A stretch of DNA of 64,000 nt from Pyrocephalus nanus (Eukaryota > Chordata > Aves > Passeriformes > Tyrannidae). The stretch is taken from assembly GCA_038380795.1 (NCBI GenBank), contig CM076280.1:6001501-6065500 (forward strand), given 5' to 3'. Of the stretch, positions 26,383 through 38,300 are shown in pieces. Under the pieces are notes generated by a model, which was not told where the DNA came from, did no database searches, and saw only the letters and a list, made by a program, of their open reading frames with translations. How positions within the stretch are numbered: position 1 is the stretch's first letter; the number at the start of each line of letters is the position of its first letter. Position numbers and translations under genes: made by a program.

Positions 26383-26505
26383 ACAGAATCACAGAATGGT
26401 TTGAGTTGGAAGGGACCTAAAGAACATCCAGTTCCCACCCCCTGCCATGAGCAGGGACACCTCCCACTAGCCCAGGTTGCTCCAAGCCCCATCCAACAAC
26501 ACCTT
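26383..26505 (-). repeat. CR1 LINE 3'-end fragment
   Basis: cacagaatcacagaatggtt followed by gagttggaagggacctaaag and the cactagcccaggttgctcc segment. A short copy of about 120 bp, minus orientation. Confidence 0.9.
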
Positions 26506-26699
26506 CACTGTGTCACACCCAGCACAGCAGCTCCAAACCCAGTTACTCAACAGCACAGCCTAAGTGGGGACAACTTCACTGCTCGGAGCAATCCCAGCTA
26601 GAACAGCTTGAAAGAGTGGAGAGTGTTTCTTTGTTTTCCTTTAAATAAATGGGCATTTTCTGTTTTCTTTTCGGTTTTTTGTGTGTGTTTTTTTTTTTT

Positions 26700-26960
26700 T
26701 TTGTTGAGCTGTTAATGTTCATTTTGCGTGCGGGCATGATGCCGTTGCCTGTTACAGAATGCACACAGTGGAGTGCAAAAATCAAGATTGCATCTCATGC
26801 ATAATGCATGGCCCAGCAACCCGCTCAACAAATTACCCAAGTAGATGCCTCCGACAGGGCTTGGGGGGAAGGAGGGGGAAAAGAATATTGTAACAAGTAT
26901 CTTTCTAAAGAAATGACAAGATAAACACATAAAAAAATAGGCACGCAGAGCTTTTCTCGA
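26700..26960. promoter_or_regulatory. Candidate element with POU-type palindrome
   Basis: It contains CATGCAT-A-ATGCATG at 26796-26810, a perfect 15-bp palindrome made of two ATGCAT halves with one base between them. Flanks such as gttaatgttcattttgcgtg and caacaaattacccaagtaga look constrained. See findings. Confidence 0.4.
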
Positions 26961-28019
26961 GGGGGTCAATTCAGAAATTAAAGATAAGGATGATGTGGCT
27001 GCGAGTGTGGAGCAGTAGGGCTGAAGCTGGGATGGGGCAAGGGGAGCCCAGAGCTGCCTGTGGAGGTGTTCAAGGGTTTGATTTGGTGTTGGGAACTTAT
27101 TAGAGGAGTGACATCCTGTGGAGATAGGTAGGAAAAGGGATTACTTGGTTTATTTATCACTTTTGATGTGCTGGTTTGCAGGGATGTGTTGCAGCTCTGC
27201 ACTGCTGTGACACTGGATTTTGTGCTGCTTCTCTGGAGACAGGAGAAAGCTGTGAAAATATGGATTTTTATCTTTGTGAGGATGGCAAGGAAGGGGACAG
27301 AAAGGTGGGAATGGGTCACTAAAATCTTTCTTGTTCCCTCAGTGTCACCAGCCCAGGAGCAGCCTGGGAGCCTCCCTGCGGGGGGAGTTTTCTGCAAACC
27401 CATGCAAACCAAAAGTAAGTGACCACATTCCTTTCCTGTGCTCTGTGCTTTGCCCTTGTTAAACCTGGATCATTCCCTGCAGGCTGGCAGAGGAGGGAGC
27501 AGCCACTGCCCATTCCCAGAGTGCTTCCCTGTGGAGCAGGCACCTTGGTTGCTGTGCAGCGTGAAATCTGGGTACTGAGCTGGTTCAGGGTGAAACTTTT
27601 TGGTGGAGAAAAACGGCATTTTGGGAGTAGTTTGTATTGCTTTTGCTTCACCCTGGAAGGTGAGAGGATTGGCCCATCATCCAGGGCTTCTGTGCTTGCA
27701 GCACTGGTGGTTTTGGTGCAGCATCCAGCAAAGACAGAGAACCCTTGGGCACTTGTTCCTCTGGAAGCCAAACCCATCGAAAGGGGCTGGAGGAAGGAGT
27801 TTGCTTCCAGAGAAGCAGAAGGACAGCCCCAGAACTTCACCAAGCACTAAACGAGCTGATAATTTCACCATGACAACAATGCCCATGGCTTCTGGATCAC
27901 TATGATCCGTGCAGGGCACATTTTGAGACTGGGATTGGCTAGGCTTTTCTCCTTTTTCCTCATTTGAGTAATAACTCAGGCTCCAAATCTCATCTTATCC
28001 GTGTCATTCACACTAATGA
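26961..28019. other. Intergenic, no gene recognised
   Basis: Mixed composition. The open frames at 27319-27843 (-) and 27419-27850 (+) overlap on opposite strands and resemble no protein I know. Confidence 0.45.
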
Positions 28020-28210
28020 GCTCAGGCCCGATCCGGCAGCGTGTGTTTGGGTTTAAGGCAGCTCCCTGCAGGCAGGAGATGGGCAGGAGCCCAAAGGCAG
28101 CGCAGCGGCCGCGGGTCCGTGCTGGGCTCTGCTCACCTGGGTCCGACACAAACCCCAGAGCTGCGGCCCCTCCAGCACGACCCGCCTTTGCCATCTAGCG
28201 GCTGCTGATC
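28020..28210. promoter_or_regulatory. Small CpG-rich patch ending in a CTCF-like motif
   Basis: About 14 CpGs in 190 bp, including a GCGGCCGC site, in a region otherwise poor in CpG. At 28189-28201 the minus strand reads CCGCTAGATGGCA, which fits the CTCF core at all but one position. It could be an insulator or a distal element. Function inferred. Confidence 0.5.
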
Positions 28211-28875
28211 CCAGGAAGGCTCAAAAACGGACTTGAGGAGGCCAGGATGAAGGTCAAGGAAGCAAAGTATGGGGAGGGATTTGTGCTGCTATTCAAGCAG
28301 CTTTTCCCCACGTTGTTACAGCCCTGAAGATGAGCCCAGGCTCTGCAGCATCCCCTGCTGTGGACGGGGGTTAATGCTGGAGTTATCATCCCCTGTGCTC
28401 CCAACATCCAGAGGACAAACACGCTCCACCAGCAGCAGAACCCAGGGCTGGAGGTGCAAATCACCCTGCACAGACACCTAAAAGCAGGTGCTGAGGTTTA
28501 ATACCAGCATCAGTTCGGGCTCGTTGGCACTGGAGGGGTTTGACCTCTCTCACAGCAGAACCCTGACCTGCCTCCAGGTTCCTGCTTTCCCCCAGGACCC
28601 ACAGTGGGAAAGCTCTGGGCACCCATGGCTTCGAGGACTTGGTGTCCACAGGTGACCAGGGGGGAGGTTTTAGCAGTTTGTACATCGGGAATTTGGTGCC
28701 AATAGAACCCTGGAGAGTTGCCACTTACTTTTTATGTATTTCTCTTCCCATACTGTCATTTCTGTGAAATTTGGGGAGTGATGACAGGATTTGCTTTCCT
28801 AGTTCAGGAGTGTTTAAAATAAACCCAAAATGTAAAGAGGGCATGATCCCCTCTGCCTGGCTTTCTGGGCCATGG

Positions 28876-28979
28876 CTGGTGGGGAGGGCTCTGCCCCCTC
28901 CCCAAATTGCTCCATGATCCCACACAGCTGGTGGGGAGGGCTCTGCCCCCTCCCCAGATCTCCCTGTGACCCCACAGGA
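28876..28979. repeat. Two tandem copies of a 52-bp GC-rich unit
   Basis: The segment ctggtggggagggctctgcc plus ccctcccc occurs at 28876 and again at 28928, followed by related 'gatctccctgtgaccccacag' and 'aattgctccatgatcccacacag' tails. Each unit contains an inverted repeat, GGGGAGGG then CCCTCCCC, with a 7-base loop. Confidence 0.8.
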
Positions 28980-29369
28980 GCCCCGGGATGCCCCATCCCT
29001 GTCCACCCCAGCAGACACCACCCCTCAAAGCCTCACTGCTCCCTCCCCAAAAACAGAACTTGGCAGCTTTTGTGGGGATTAAAATACCGCAAAGATCTGC
29101 TGCGGTTTTGTTTTTAAACGCCTGAATGCATTAGCATTGATTTATTTTTAATACAACCCACCACCTGTGAGCTTTGGATATTATTTCTGTTTGTTCCCTC
29201 TGGCAGAGGTGGGTCTTCAGTGGCCTCCCAGCCGTGCTGCCCTGATGGGATGGTTAGGGGCTGGCTGGCTGTGTCCCCAGTGCACTGCTCTGTCCCCAGG
29301 ACATTAAATATTGCCTTTTCTCAGTGCTCCTGTGCAGCTGCATATATTGTAGGGGGGCTAAAGGGAAGG

Positions 29370-29600
29370 AAGAAGCTTTTTGCTTTTTCCTTTTCTTTGG
29401 GTTTTATTTGGGGTTTTATTATTATTATTATTTCTTTTCTTTGAGTTTTTTCTTTTGTTTCCTTTTTTTCTCCTTTTCTTTGTTTGTTTGGTTTTTTGTT
29501 TGTGTGGGGTTTTTTTGGTTTGTTTTTTTTTTTTTTTTTTTTTTTTTTGGTTTTTGTTGGGTTTTTTTTCTGCTTCTTTCCTTTTCTTTTTTCCCCCCTT
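29370..29600. repeat. T/G-rich low-complexity tract with (ATT)n and poly(T)
   Basis: It contains about five ATT units near 29418-29431, many tttg/tttc runs, and 26 T at 29523-29548. The Phe-rich plus-strand and Lys-rich minus-strand open frames here are composition artefacts. Confidence 0.85.
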
Positions 29601-31087
29601 AATCCCTCCTGGCCTTCAGAATTCTTGTCTGAGAAGGACATCAGCCTGTTTATGTCCTGCGAGCCTGGAAAATGAGCAGAGAGGTTCAAGGTCACAGGTA
29701 ACAACAACAGGTCTCCCCTCACCCTCCAGAATCCTCATCCCTGAACTACTCTCTCAGCAATGTTTCCAATCACCTTGCACATATAATGAAAGTACAGGCA
29801 GGAACTCACTAAGCAAATGAGCCCCTCCTTTAATTCCATTTGCTTATGCTGCTTATTTTTCTCCTGCATAATTATTTTTAAAGGAAAATTTAATTTTGTT
29901 TAATGGGAACAAAGTTTAACACTCCGTAAGCTTTGTCTTCTGCAGGCTCCATCTGGTGAGGGGTTTTTTTCTGTTTTGTTTTTTTTTTTTCCTAATTATT
30001 TTTAAACCAGCCCAGTAAATTGTGTGTGTTTAAGAGGCACTTCTCACTAAGATGAAATACTTTGATCTCACAGGATCATCTGTTTTTAAAGAGATAATGA
30101 TAAAAACTACCTTTTTTTTTCCTCCCAGTTAACCCAGTCTCAGTGGTGTCTGTGTCCCCTCCACCTGCCCAGGTGTTGGCTCTGCTGTGAACTGGGTGCA
30201 AGCAATCAGAGCCCATCAGAAAGAAAGAGGGGTCAGGAGAAGAGCTCTGAGAGGACACAGCAGGGGCCATTAAGAAATAAGTGGCAAATCATCTCAGGAA
30301 AGGGAAACATTTAACCTACTTATTTATTTATTTTTAAGTACAGATGGTGTAGGGGGAAAAAGAAAAGGCTGCAAGAAGACCAAGAGGCATGGGAGTGCTA
30401 TATATAGCTGTACAGCTGTTTCCTTCAGGTGTTATAGCTCAGAAACGTAGGATGATTAATTTTGAAAGTTGAAATGTATAGCGGGCTCTGATTACAGCTG
30501 AGTGTCTATAATTTAGCTACTTAGTAAAATTAACTTGACGTTTTTAGTGAGCTGTGAGGACAATAATGTGTGAAGAGACTGAAGAGCAAGTTTGACTGCA
30601 CGCTCCTTCCCCTGCCTTCCCCCCTTTTTTTTCCAATTGGCAAAGTTTATTTTTAACTTTTTCCCGTTTTCCTGGCATCTTTTCCCGAATCCAGGCGAAT
30701 GGGTTTGGCTCCCCCTCCTGGCACAGAAAGGCAGCGCCGGGCTGGGCTCAGCCTTCCCATCCCGGGATGGAACTGGAGGGTGACACGGGTTGGTCCAGGA
30801 TAACCCGGGCACTGCAGGTTGGGATCTCCAAGGCACAGGACACTCCCCAGAGCGTGACAACATCCTGGAAGGCTGTGGAGCCTCCCACTAAATCCATCTG
30901 CATCCTTCAGAGAGAGTCCACGCCGGGGACTTGAAAAAGCAGGTCACAGAAAGGGGCACCTGGGAAGTGCAGGGCTTCAGGTTGGTTTCCTCCAGTAAAA
31001 AAAAATGACACGCACAAGGGTCGTGTGGAAGTATGGAATGTGAGACACCATCCCCAGAGCCAAGGGCCGGGTTATCTGTGACCTCTC

Positions 31088-31468
31088 CAGGTGAGGAAAG
31101 GCTGAGAGAATTGGGATTGTTCAGCTTGGAGAAGAGAAGGCTCCAGGGTGAACTAATTGTGGTCTTCCAATGTCTGAAGGGAGCCCTCAGGAAAGATGGG
31201 GACAAGGACGTGGACAAGGGGGAATGGCTTCAAACTGACAGAGTAGGTTTAGACTGGATATTAAAAAAAATCCTTCCCTGTGAGGGTGGGCAGGCCCTGG
31301 CACAGGTTGCCCAGAGAAGCTGTGGCTGCCCCATCCCTGGAAATGTCCAAGGCCAGGTTGGACGGGGCTTGGAGCAACCTGGGCTAGTGGAAGATGTCCC
31401 TGCCCATGGCAGGGGGTTGGAATGAGATGAGCTTTAAGGTCCCTTCCAACCCAAACCATTCCTTGATA
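31088..31468 (+). repeat. CR1 LINE 3' fragment, longest in window
   Basis: About 380 bp in plus orientation. It begins near gaggaaaggctgagagaatt (end of the CR1 coding region/3'UTR) and continues through ggcacaggttgcccagagaa and gggggttggaatgagatgag to the terminus aaccattccttgatatt. It lies about 200 bp beyond the CDK5RAP2 poly(A) site, antisense to the gene. Confidence 0.93.
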
Positions 31469-31671
31469 TTTGAAATCAGTTCAATAAACCCATGATTGCA
31501 GCCCAAAGTCTACTTTTGTAACTAAAAATCACTGTATTATGGTCGTGTTAGGGTTAAAATAAACTATTTGCCCAGTTCATTTGTGCCACTCAATAAACAC
31601 ACGGTCTGATGGGGTTTCTTTTTTCCATAATGCTTGAAGTCTGAGGTTTTAAAGAAAATAACACAAACATA

Positions 31672-32294
31672 TTTGTGATTGTTTTTCATTTTAATTGTCT
31701 GATTCTACGTAACATTTTCAGACACAGCATCAATCTAAGTTTCTAACAGGACAGTAAGAAAGCCCAGCATCAGGCAGTTTCCAGAAGAATTTTCCAGAGA
31801 TGGTTAAAATGCTTTAAAATATTGAACATTTTTCACATTTCTAGAAAACAATGACAACTGGCAGAATTTTTTTTTTTTTTTTAACCTAGATTATTTTAGC
31901 AGTAGAGAAACAGTGGAAGGTGGATCATATTCTTGATTCTTTCAGGACCTGTTTGACTATAACAACAAATAGGTTTATAACATGACAAGTACAAATATAA
32001 AATTTCAAATGTGCCAACTTTAAAAAAAAAAAAATCTGGAATTTTCCTCAGTATCTGCAGTACCTTGCTTCTGTAATAAATATTAAAAACCATTTTTACA
32101 TTACAGAAAATGTTAAATAAGTTATTTACCAAAAGAATTCTTTTTTTATCCTTTTTTTGTCTTTTTTTTTTTTTTTTTGGTCAAAGGCTGATTCCATTAA
32201 AAGAGCTGAACAAACATTTTTACATCAATAAATAGTAAGGCAGCATGAAGCAAACAACTCCCAGGACCAGTCTTTGTTAGCAGATGTTTCTCCT
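31672..32294 (-). other. CDK5RAP2: CDK5RAP2 3' untranslated region
   Basis: About 620 nt between the stop codon and the predicted cleavage site. It is AT-rich and, read as mRNA, contains several A runs (17 A at 32178-32162, 16 A at 31882-31867). The left end is placed about 20 nt past the only ATTAAA hexamer on this strand, just before a GT-rich stretch (TTTGTGTT). The exact cleavage point is inferred. Confidence 0.7.
31690..31695 (-). promoter_or_regulatory. Poly(A) signal ATTAAA for CDK5RAP2
   Basis: ATTAAA on the minus strand, about 600 nt after the stop. It is followed after about 20-25 nt by a GT-rich downstream element (TTTGTGTTATTTTC). I found no AATAAA on this strand between the stop and this point. 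Confidence 0.6.
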
Positions 32295-32354
32295 TCAGAG
32301 AATCCTCTTTTTGCTGGTGTAGGAAGGTGATTTTTGATTCTCAGCTGGTGGGAC
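32295..32354 (-). CDS. CDK5RAP2: CDK5RAP2 exon 17: C-terminal tail and stop
   Basis: The coding part of the last exon: 19 codons and TGA. The acceptor is tttctaaccag, phase 0. The tail reads VPPAENQKSPSYTSKKRIL and is basic and Ser/Lys-rich. It does not resemble the Gly/Pro-rich mammalian tail that follows the conserved ARGNLE, which suggests a fast-evolving end. The stop is followed by an A/T-rich 3'UTR. Confidence 0.88.
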   Translation of the reverse strand, partial: VPPAENQKSPSYTSKKRIL

Positions 32355-35300
32355 CTGGTTAGAAAAGCAATAATTACTATTATTGTACAGTACTTTAATG
32401 CCCACAATTTGTCCCTACCCCATCCTGCTGCACGAGGATCTGCAAATAGGAGCTTCTGTGTTCAGCAGATCTTCAAATTAAAGTGATAAGACTTTTGTAA
32501 GCAAAAAGACTCTTTTATGTCATCACTTTTTAGCTCAGGCAGGGCTGAGACAACAGCCCAGCAGCTGCACAGGGAAGTGCTGAAGGAGGCACTGATGGGG
32601 ATGAGGAAGAAGGGATGCATGGAAAAGGTTAGAGGAAAAATTCAGGGAGGGGCTGGGAATTGTACAGTCATTCACAGTGGAAGGGTATGAGGAGAAGGTT
32701 GGGATTTAGCAGTCAAGAAGTGTGCTACATCCTCCTGGGAGCAAAGTCTGAACCTTCTGGGAGAAATTATATGTGAGCAGCGATTATTTAAACACTCCCA
32801 GTAATTTAATACCTTTCACCAGCAAAGAGCTGGTTGCAAAAGCTTTGCCAGTTGGGTCCATGTTTAAAAAATCAAAGCTCCACCAGTTACTAAAACACAT
32901 TCCAGCTTTAAATAAGGGTGTCTTTGTGAACTTGTTCAGCAGGCAGATTATCAGGCTGTGATCTCCTGAAAATAAACTGCTGGAAGGTGATGACAGACAT
33001 GAATATTAATCTAGGGAAGCATCAGGAAGGAGAGGGTTTAGCTGTTTATGTGGTCAGTCATAAAACTCCTAATTCAGACATCAAACACAGCAGACTATTT
33101 ATCATACTAAACTGCTGTCACCCAGACCTGATTAGGTAGCAAACCTAAAGCAAATCAGACTAATTCTGCAAAATACTCCTGACACGGCAATGCAGATTTC
33201 TGATTAGCATATACCAAGGAATTAAAAACAAGCAAAAATTGTACTTACTTCCAGGTTTCCTCTGGCCTTCTTCAAGACATCATGAGTTAAAACCACTGGA
33301 AGGAAAGAGGAGATTAAAAAGAACACTACCCATCTTTCTAAATTCCTTGTATTCAAGTCTTTTGACCAAATATTAAATAACATCTGAGCAGGAGGATTCC
33401 CTCAGGACCACAGGGCAGGTCCAGAGGCCACCCCTGGCATGTCATTTCCTACTCCTGGCCTACAGTCCATAACTTGCTTTTCAAATCTAAGCGTCATGGA
33501 AGTGGTTTGGAAGTTTTTCTGCCACACCAAGAACACTCCATGTGAAACAGGAATAGCCCAGCACCGCGTGTAACATCCCAGGCACCAACAGCAATCCTGA
33601 GCGCCCAGTTCCCTCCACCTAAGGCAGAAAGGAAGATTTTCTGTTCATTCTGAGGGGAGATGGTGCCTGATTTAACACCCAATTTGATCCACCATGGGGT
33701 GGGGAAGGCAGTCAGTAGGGAAGAGAGAAAATTTGCAGTGGAGAGGTTGTGGGGGGACCATGGGCAGGTGGCAAAAGGAGTCAGCCAGATCCTCCAGCAG
33801 TTCAAGGACAAAGCAACCCCTCTGGACCAAGGGGAAATCATGTCAGTGGCTTGTTCTGAAGAGTTCCAAGTTTTCTCTATTCATCCAGCTACTTTGTCTC
33901 TGTGGGGACAGCAGGAGACCCGTGAATGGAGGAGGGGATGCTCCCAAACAAAACTGGTATTTAGAAATGTCAAGTTAAATCTGAGAGTCTCTAATCCGTG
34001 TCAGCTCCATAACTGCTGAAATACACCACTCACAAGTACCAATTTGATATTCCAGTCTCAAAAATAAACAATTTAGCCACAATAAAGACTTTTCATTACA
34101 ACAGTAAGAACCCAGCAACTCCAAGGGTAGAGCTGTCATGAGATAATTACACCCTTGGCAGATTACTGCAATTTGGCACCACATTGTTCCTCGTTCAGAG
34201 GTTCAGAGGAGGTTTATAAGCAACGAGTTCTCTCACCAGAGAAAGCACACAGAAGACTCTGAGCCACAAGAATGTTCCAGTCTCTGCTTCTAAATATATT
34301 TAGGAATGTTCAGCTAAATAACAGAGGGAACCTGAATATCCTCAGTGGAGTGGCCAGGTAACAGGGTGTGTGGAGAATGAAGGCAGGCAAGGTCACCTAT
34401 GGAAAGGAAAGCAATGCTCTTCCTTTCTGAGCAGCTAAAGGGGAAAGGAAGAAACCTCAAAAACAAGTGTAAACATCCTGACAAAATCCAGCAGCTCCAC
34501 ATGATCCCCAGTTTTGCTGTATGCTTGGTCAGGAATTTGTGTACAGATTCAAATTAGAAACATTTATTAAATTGCTCTTTAAGGCAAAGGCAGCTCAACA
34601 TCCATAATTCCCATAATCAATGAAACTTAGAGAAAATCATACCCAGGCCTTTCTGTGTAGCAGAGTGCTCTCTGCTCATAAGAGCTCTGCCAGTAAATCC
34701 ATTTCACCTGGCAAACGAGATTTTTTTCTAAATCAAAAATGTTAAATTCAGCCCATGAAGAGAATCTGGAGGCTGTGACACTGCTGGCACAGCTGCTGCT
34801 CCCCAGGCAGCACTTTTGCATTATGGAGGTTTCAGAAAAAGGAGGTTTCAGTTTCTCAGCCCCTCGTTCAAATGAGGCTCAATGCCCTAAAAAGAGGGAG
34901 CAAAATTAGGGGGAGATGTGCTGTTTGCTGTACAGTGGTGGAGTGGCAGAGGGATAACATTTTGGCTACAAGGGTAAAAATCTCTGTTGATTTATACCCT
35001 GCCTAGTTCTGAAATTACCCAGTGTGTCCCAGGTGTCACTGGAACTGGAGAAACTACACCAGTAAATCTACCCCAGGGAAAGACATAATACAATAGCTTT
35101 GATTTTTATTTGACAACCCCAAACTGAGCTGTTTAGCTTTAAAACTTGAACAAAACACTGTTTATGATTTAATGTAAGTAATTTGTACATCATTTAGTAT
35201 AACAATTCTGAAAGAAGTGACCAAAAACCAGCCCATAAATGCTTAAAAACAACAAAAATCTGCAGGCAGGAGATATATGGACCTTAGATATAAAAGTTAC

Positions 35301-38300
35301 AGTCTATGGAGCAAAATAACATCTATCACTCTACACTGCATTTAAATGACTTGAGTCACATATAGTGTTATGGCCATTTTTATAACTTTGTATGGTGTGG
35401 AACACTTTTCAGTCTAGGTGAATTATTGGTAACACAAGTGCCACTCCAGCACAGACTAACGAGCCATTCAGTCCCACCTCTTCAGAGAAGGTAAGGGAGG
35501 ACTTTTTAATTTTCTTTTTAAAGAAGAAAATTAAATCCCCCTCCCACAATACACAAGGGAATGCCAATTTTAAAGGTAGCCACAGACTGAAAAAAATAAA
35601 ATAAGAATCATTAACAAAGCACACACTTACACTGGTCAATTATGACTTTCTCCATGTTTTCCTTCAGCTGGTTTGTGGAGTGCAAGCGTTTCACCGTGCT
35701 GTGCAACTTCTTCTCTTGCTCAGACAGTTTCTTACGTAATCGAAATATTTCTGCTTTCATTCCTTCATCCTAAATTGAGAGAAGAAAATATGACATTAAA
35801 CTATTACATAAAAGTACTATCTACATTGGGAATTGCTCAATATTTTTGCACAAGTGCTCTCAAGCTTCCTTAGAGTACGAACAACTTAAAGCAGCAAAAG
35901 GTGCCTGAGTCGTGTCCTTCCTCATTCACGTCCCCCATGACACGTGATTCTATGACACCTGTCAAGAAACAACTACAATTTTTCTATTACACTGGGGAAA
36001 GTCTTAACACCAATGCCTGTTTTTGTTTCTAAACTAGATAAGGAAGAGCAGGAAGATGCTGCCTTTATCAAAGGGCTAAAAGGCACTGAACATATGAACA
36101 GGATTGGTTTAATTGCAAAATTATTTGACAGCATCATTATTAGGGTTCAGTTTTCACCAGTTCCAACCAAGTTATGGTCAGTAACTTGCCAAACAGGGTG
36201 GTGAGCAGCCCCAACACATCTTCCAGTATCGCCGGTTTGGATCATTGTGCAAACTTAAACTTGCACATTTTTAGTCTTGTGCCACTTGTTAATTAATGTG
36301 TTTCTGGAATTTGCCCCCAGTACTTAGCTCTGCAGAACTGATTACTCACAACTCCTGTGGGGCTGCAGAGAAGGCAGTGAATGCTCTGTATCTTTTACAA
36401 TCAAGCTTCAAGAGACCTTCTTTCATATGCTGCATTTAAGACATCAGAAGCAATCTAATACCCTTAAGATCTCGGGATGTTGGATAAGAAACTTTAAAAA
36501 AGATTCTATTAGGCTCTAATTAAGTGCATCCTGGGAACTCAAATCCCCACACACACATTAAGGTCAGATTTTCATAAGTGACTGATCCAAACGAAGAAGG
36601 TTTTGGATCAGTGTGACAGGGAGGCACAAGATGCATCACCCACGTTCTGAGAGCCCTGAGTGTGTGTGAGGTATGTTCAGATACTGCAATCCAGGCCAAC
36701 ATTTAGCTGTCTACACAGATTACACACATGAGGATGAAAATGGAAGCACACACTCTTGCCAAGACATTCCAAATATGGAGCTGAAACATCAGTGAATATA
36801 TCAGACAGCAAACTCTTTCTGCTTTTGTGATTCTATATAAGGATACTTACATAGAAAACACCACCAAAAATGTTATGAAATTATATATAAAATGTTTATT
36901 TTCCTAAAGTTTGAGGTTTTTTCTCAGGAATATCCTACTTCCCTTAAAAAACACATACAGAAACCTCAGTGAAAACACTTCAGATTTATTTTAAAGCCAG
37001 AGTTTGAAACAGTTGCATTGCTGAGTGGTGGTATTCTGACAGCAGAGATAATTCATTCCTCATTTAGTTTACTTTCATTCATTTGCATAGTGCAATCCTT
37101 TTTAGTTAAAATGTTGTAAAACTTGTCTTGGGGTTCTGTCACACTTTTACAAAAGCATCCTCTTTTACAGCTTTGGCATCAACAACATTTTGTAGCTGAG
37201 ATTACATCAAAGTTGCTGATGTTTCTGTTCTTACTGGGATACAAATAATCAAATTGAATTCGACTCAAATAACAGGGAGTCCAAACCTTTTCTTGCAGAA
37301 GTGGAACATTTGCCACCTGCCTCGGTTTCCTGAATATCCTGTAACAGGGTTACACATGACATCTTGAATATAAAGTATGTTGTAAATTAACACCTGGGCA
37401 CACAGTACAACCAGGACAGGAACCAGCACACACTGGGCATCCTGAGTTCATGATTTTCAAAACATTTTCCCAAAGGACACATTTGTAACTGGTCCATCTT
37501 CCTTGACACATTCCCAGAGTTCACAAAAAAATCCCTCAAATCCAACAAATTCCAATGAAACCCAGCAGTACCTGAGTGCCCTGAGCAGTACCATGTGCAG
37601 CTTTCAGGGGAAGGGAAACTCTCCAGAGAAGCTTCAGCAAACGTGCAGCCTCTTCTAAAATCTGCTGCACTGTGTGGGTGTTTGTGGAAAAGCCATGAAG
37701 GGATGCCTGGGATGGTACCTGTATCACAGGAGTAGAGACACGTTATATTTTATACTTAAACCATTATGGAAATGTAATCTTAATGAATGGATTTAATCCA
37801 GTGGGTGTGATTTCATATTTAAGATAATGTACACAGCCATTGTTCACCATAAAAACTAATTTGTTAGTTAAAAAAAGCTGATGAATTATGCATTATCTGA
37901 GAATTTCAGGGAGGGAGGGGATTCATCCTAATCAATAACCATGATTAACAATAGATTGTATTTACTAGATTTGCTTTGCCACATGGTAACAGTTGGCAAC
38001 TCTCTTCTTTCTCCATTTGCATTTCATGTCATGTTATTTGAAAGTCAATGATTACAGACATCAATTTAAGCAATATAGATGTTTCTTCCTTAGCAGACCC
38101 TTTAAACTGTTCCATTTAATGCTAAAATAACCATCAGGACACACATAAAATGTTTTCCTCTGCTGACAGATGAGAAAACCAAATTGAAGAAATTGCATAA
38201 ATGTGAAATAAAGGAGGGAAAGAATTTGAGGAGAGCAAATGAATTACCAAAGCAGTGGTGCTACAGGAGGGGGAAGGGTAATGAAAGAAAAGCATCTGCA

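Larger units (their letters stand above)
28211..31087. other. Intergenic approach to the CDK5RAP2 3' end
   Basis: Contains the 52-bp tandem repeat and the T/G-rich tract listed separately. The intervals 29820-29940 and 30300-30560 (taatgggaacaaagtttaac; ggatgattaattttgaaagt; tataatttagctacttagta) may be conserved non-coding DNA. No gene recognised. Confidence 0.4.

Noticed and set aside
29321..29820. Lys-rich and Phe-rich open frames
   Set aside because: Translations of a T/G-rich low-complexity tract.
31033..31425. 130-codon plus-strand frame
   Set aside because: Its 3' half is translated CR1 repeat, so it is not a host gene.
36840..36847. GTATCCTT on the minus strand, resembling a U12-type donor
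   Set aside because: It is not next to any exon that fits the gene model; all traced introns are ordinary GT-AG.
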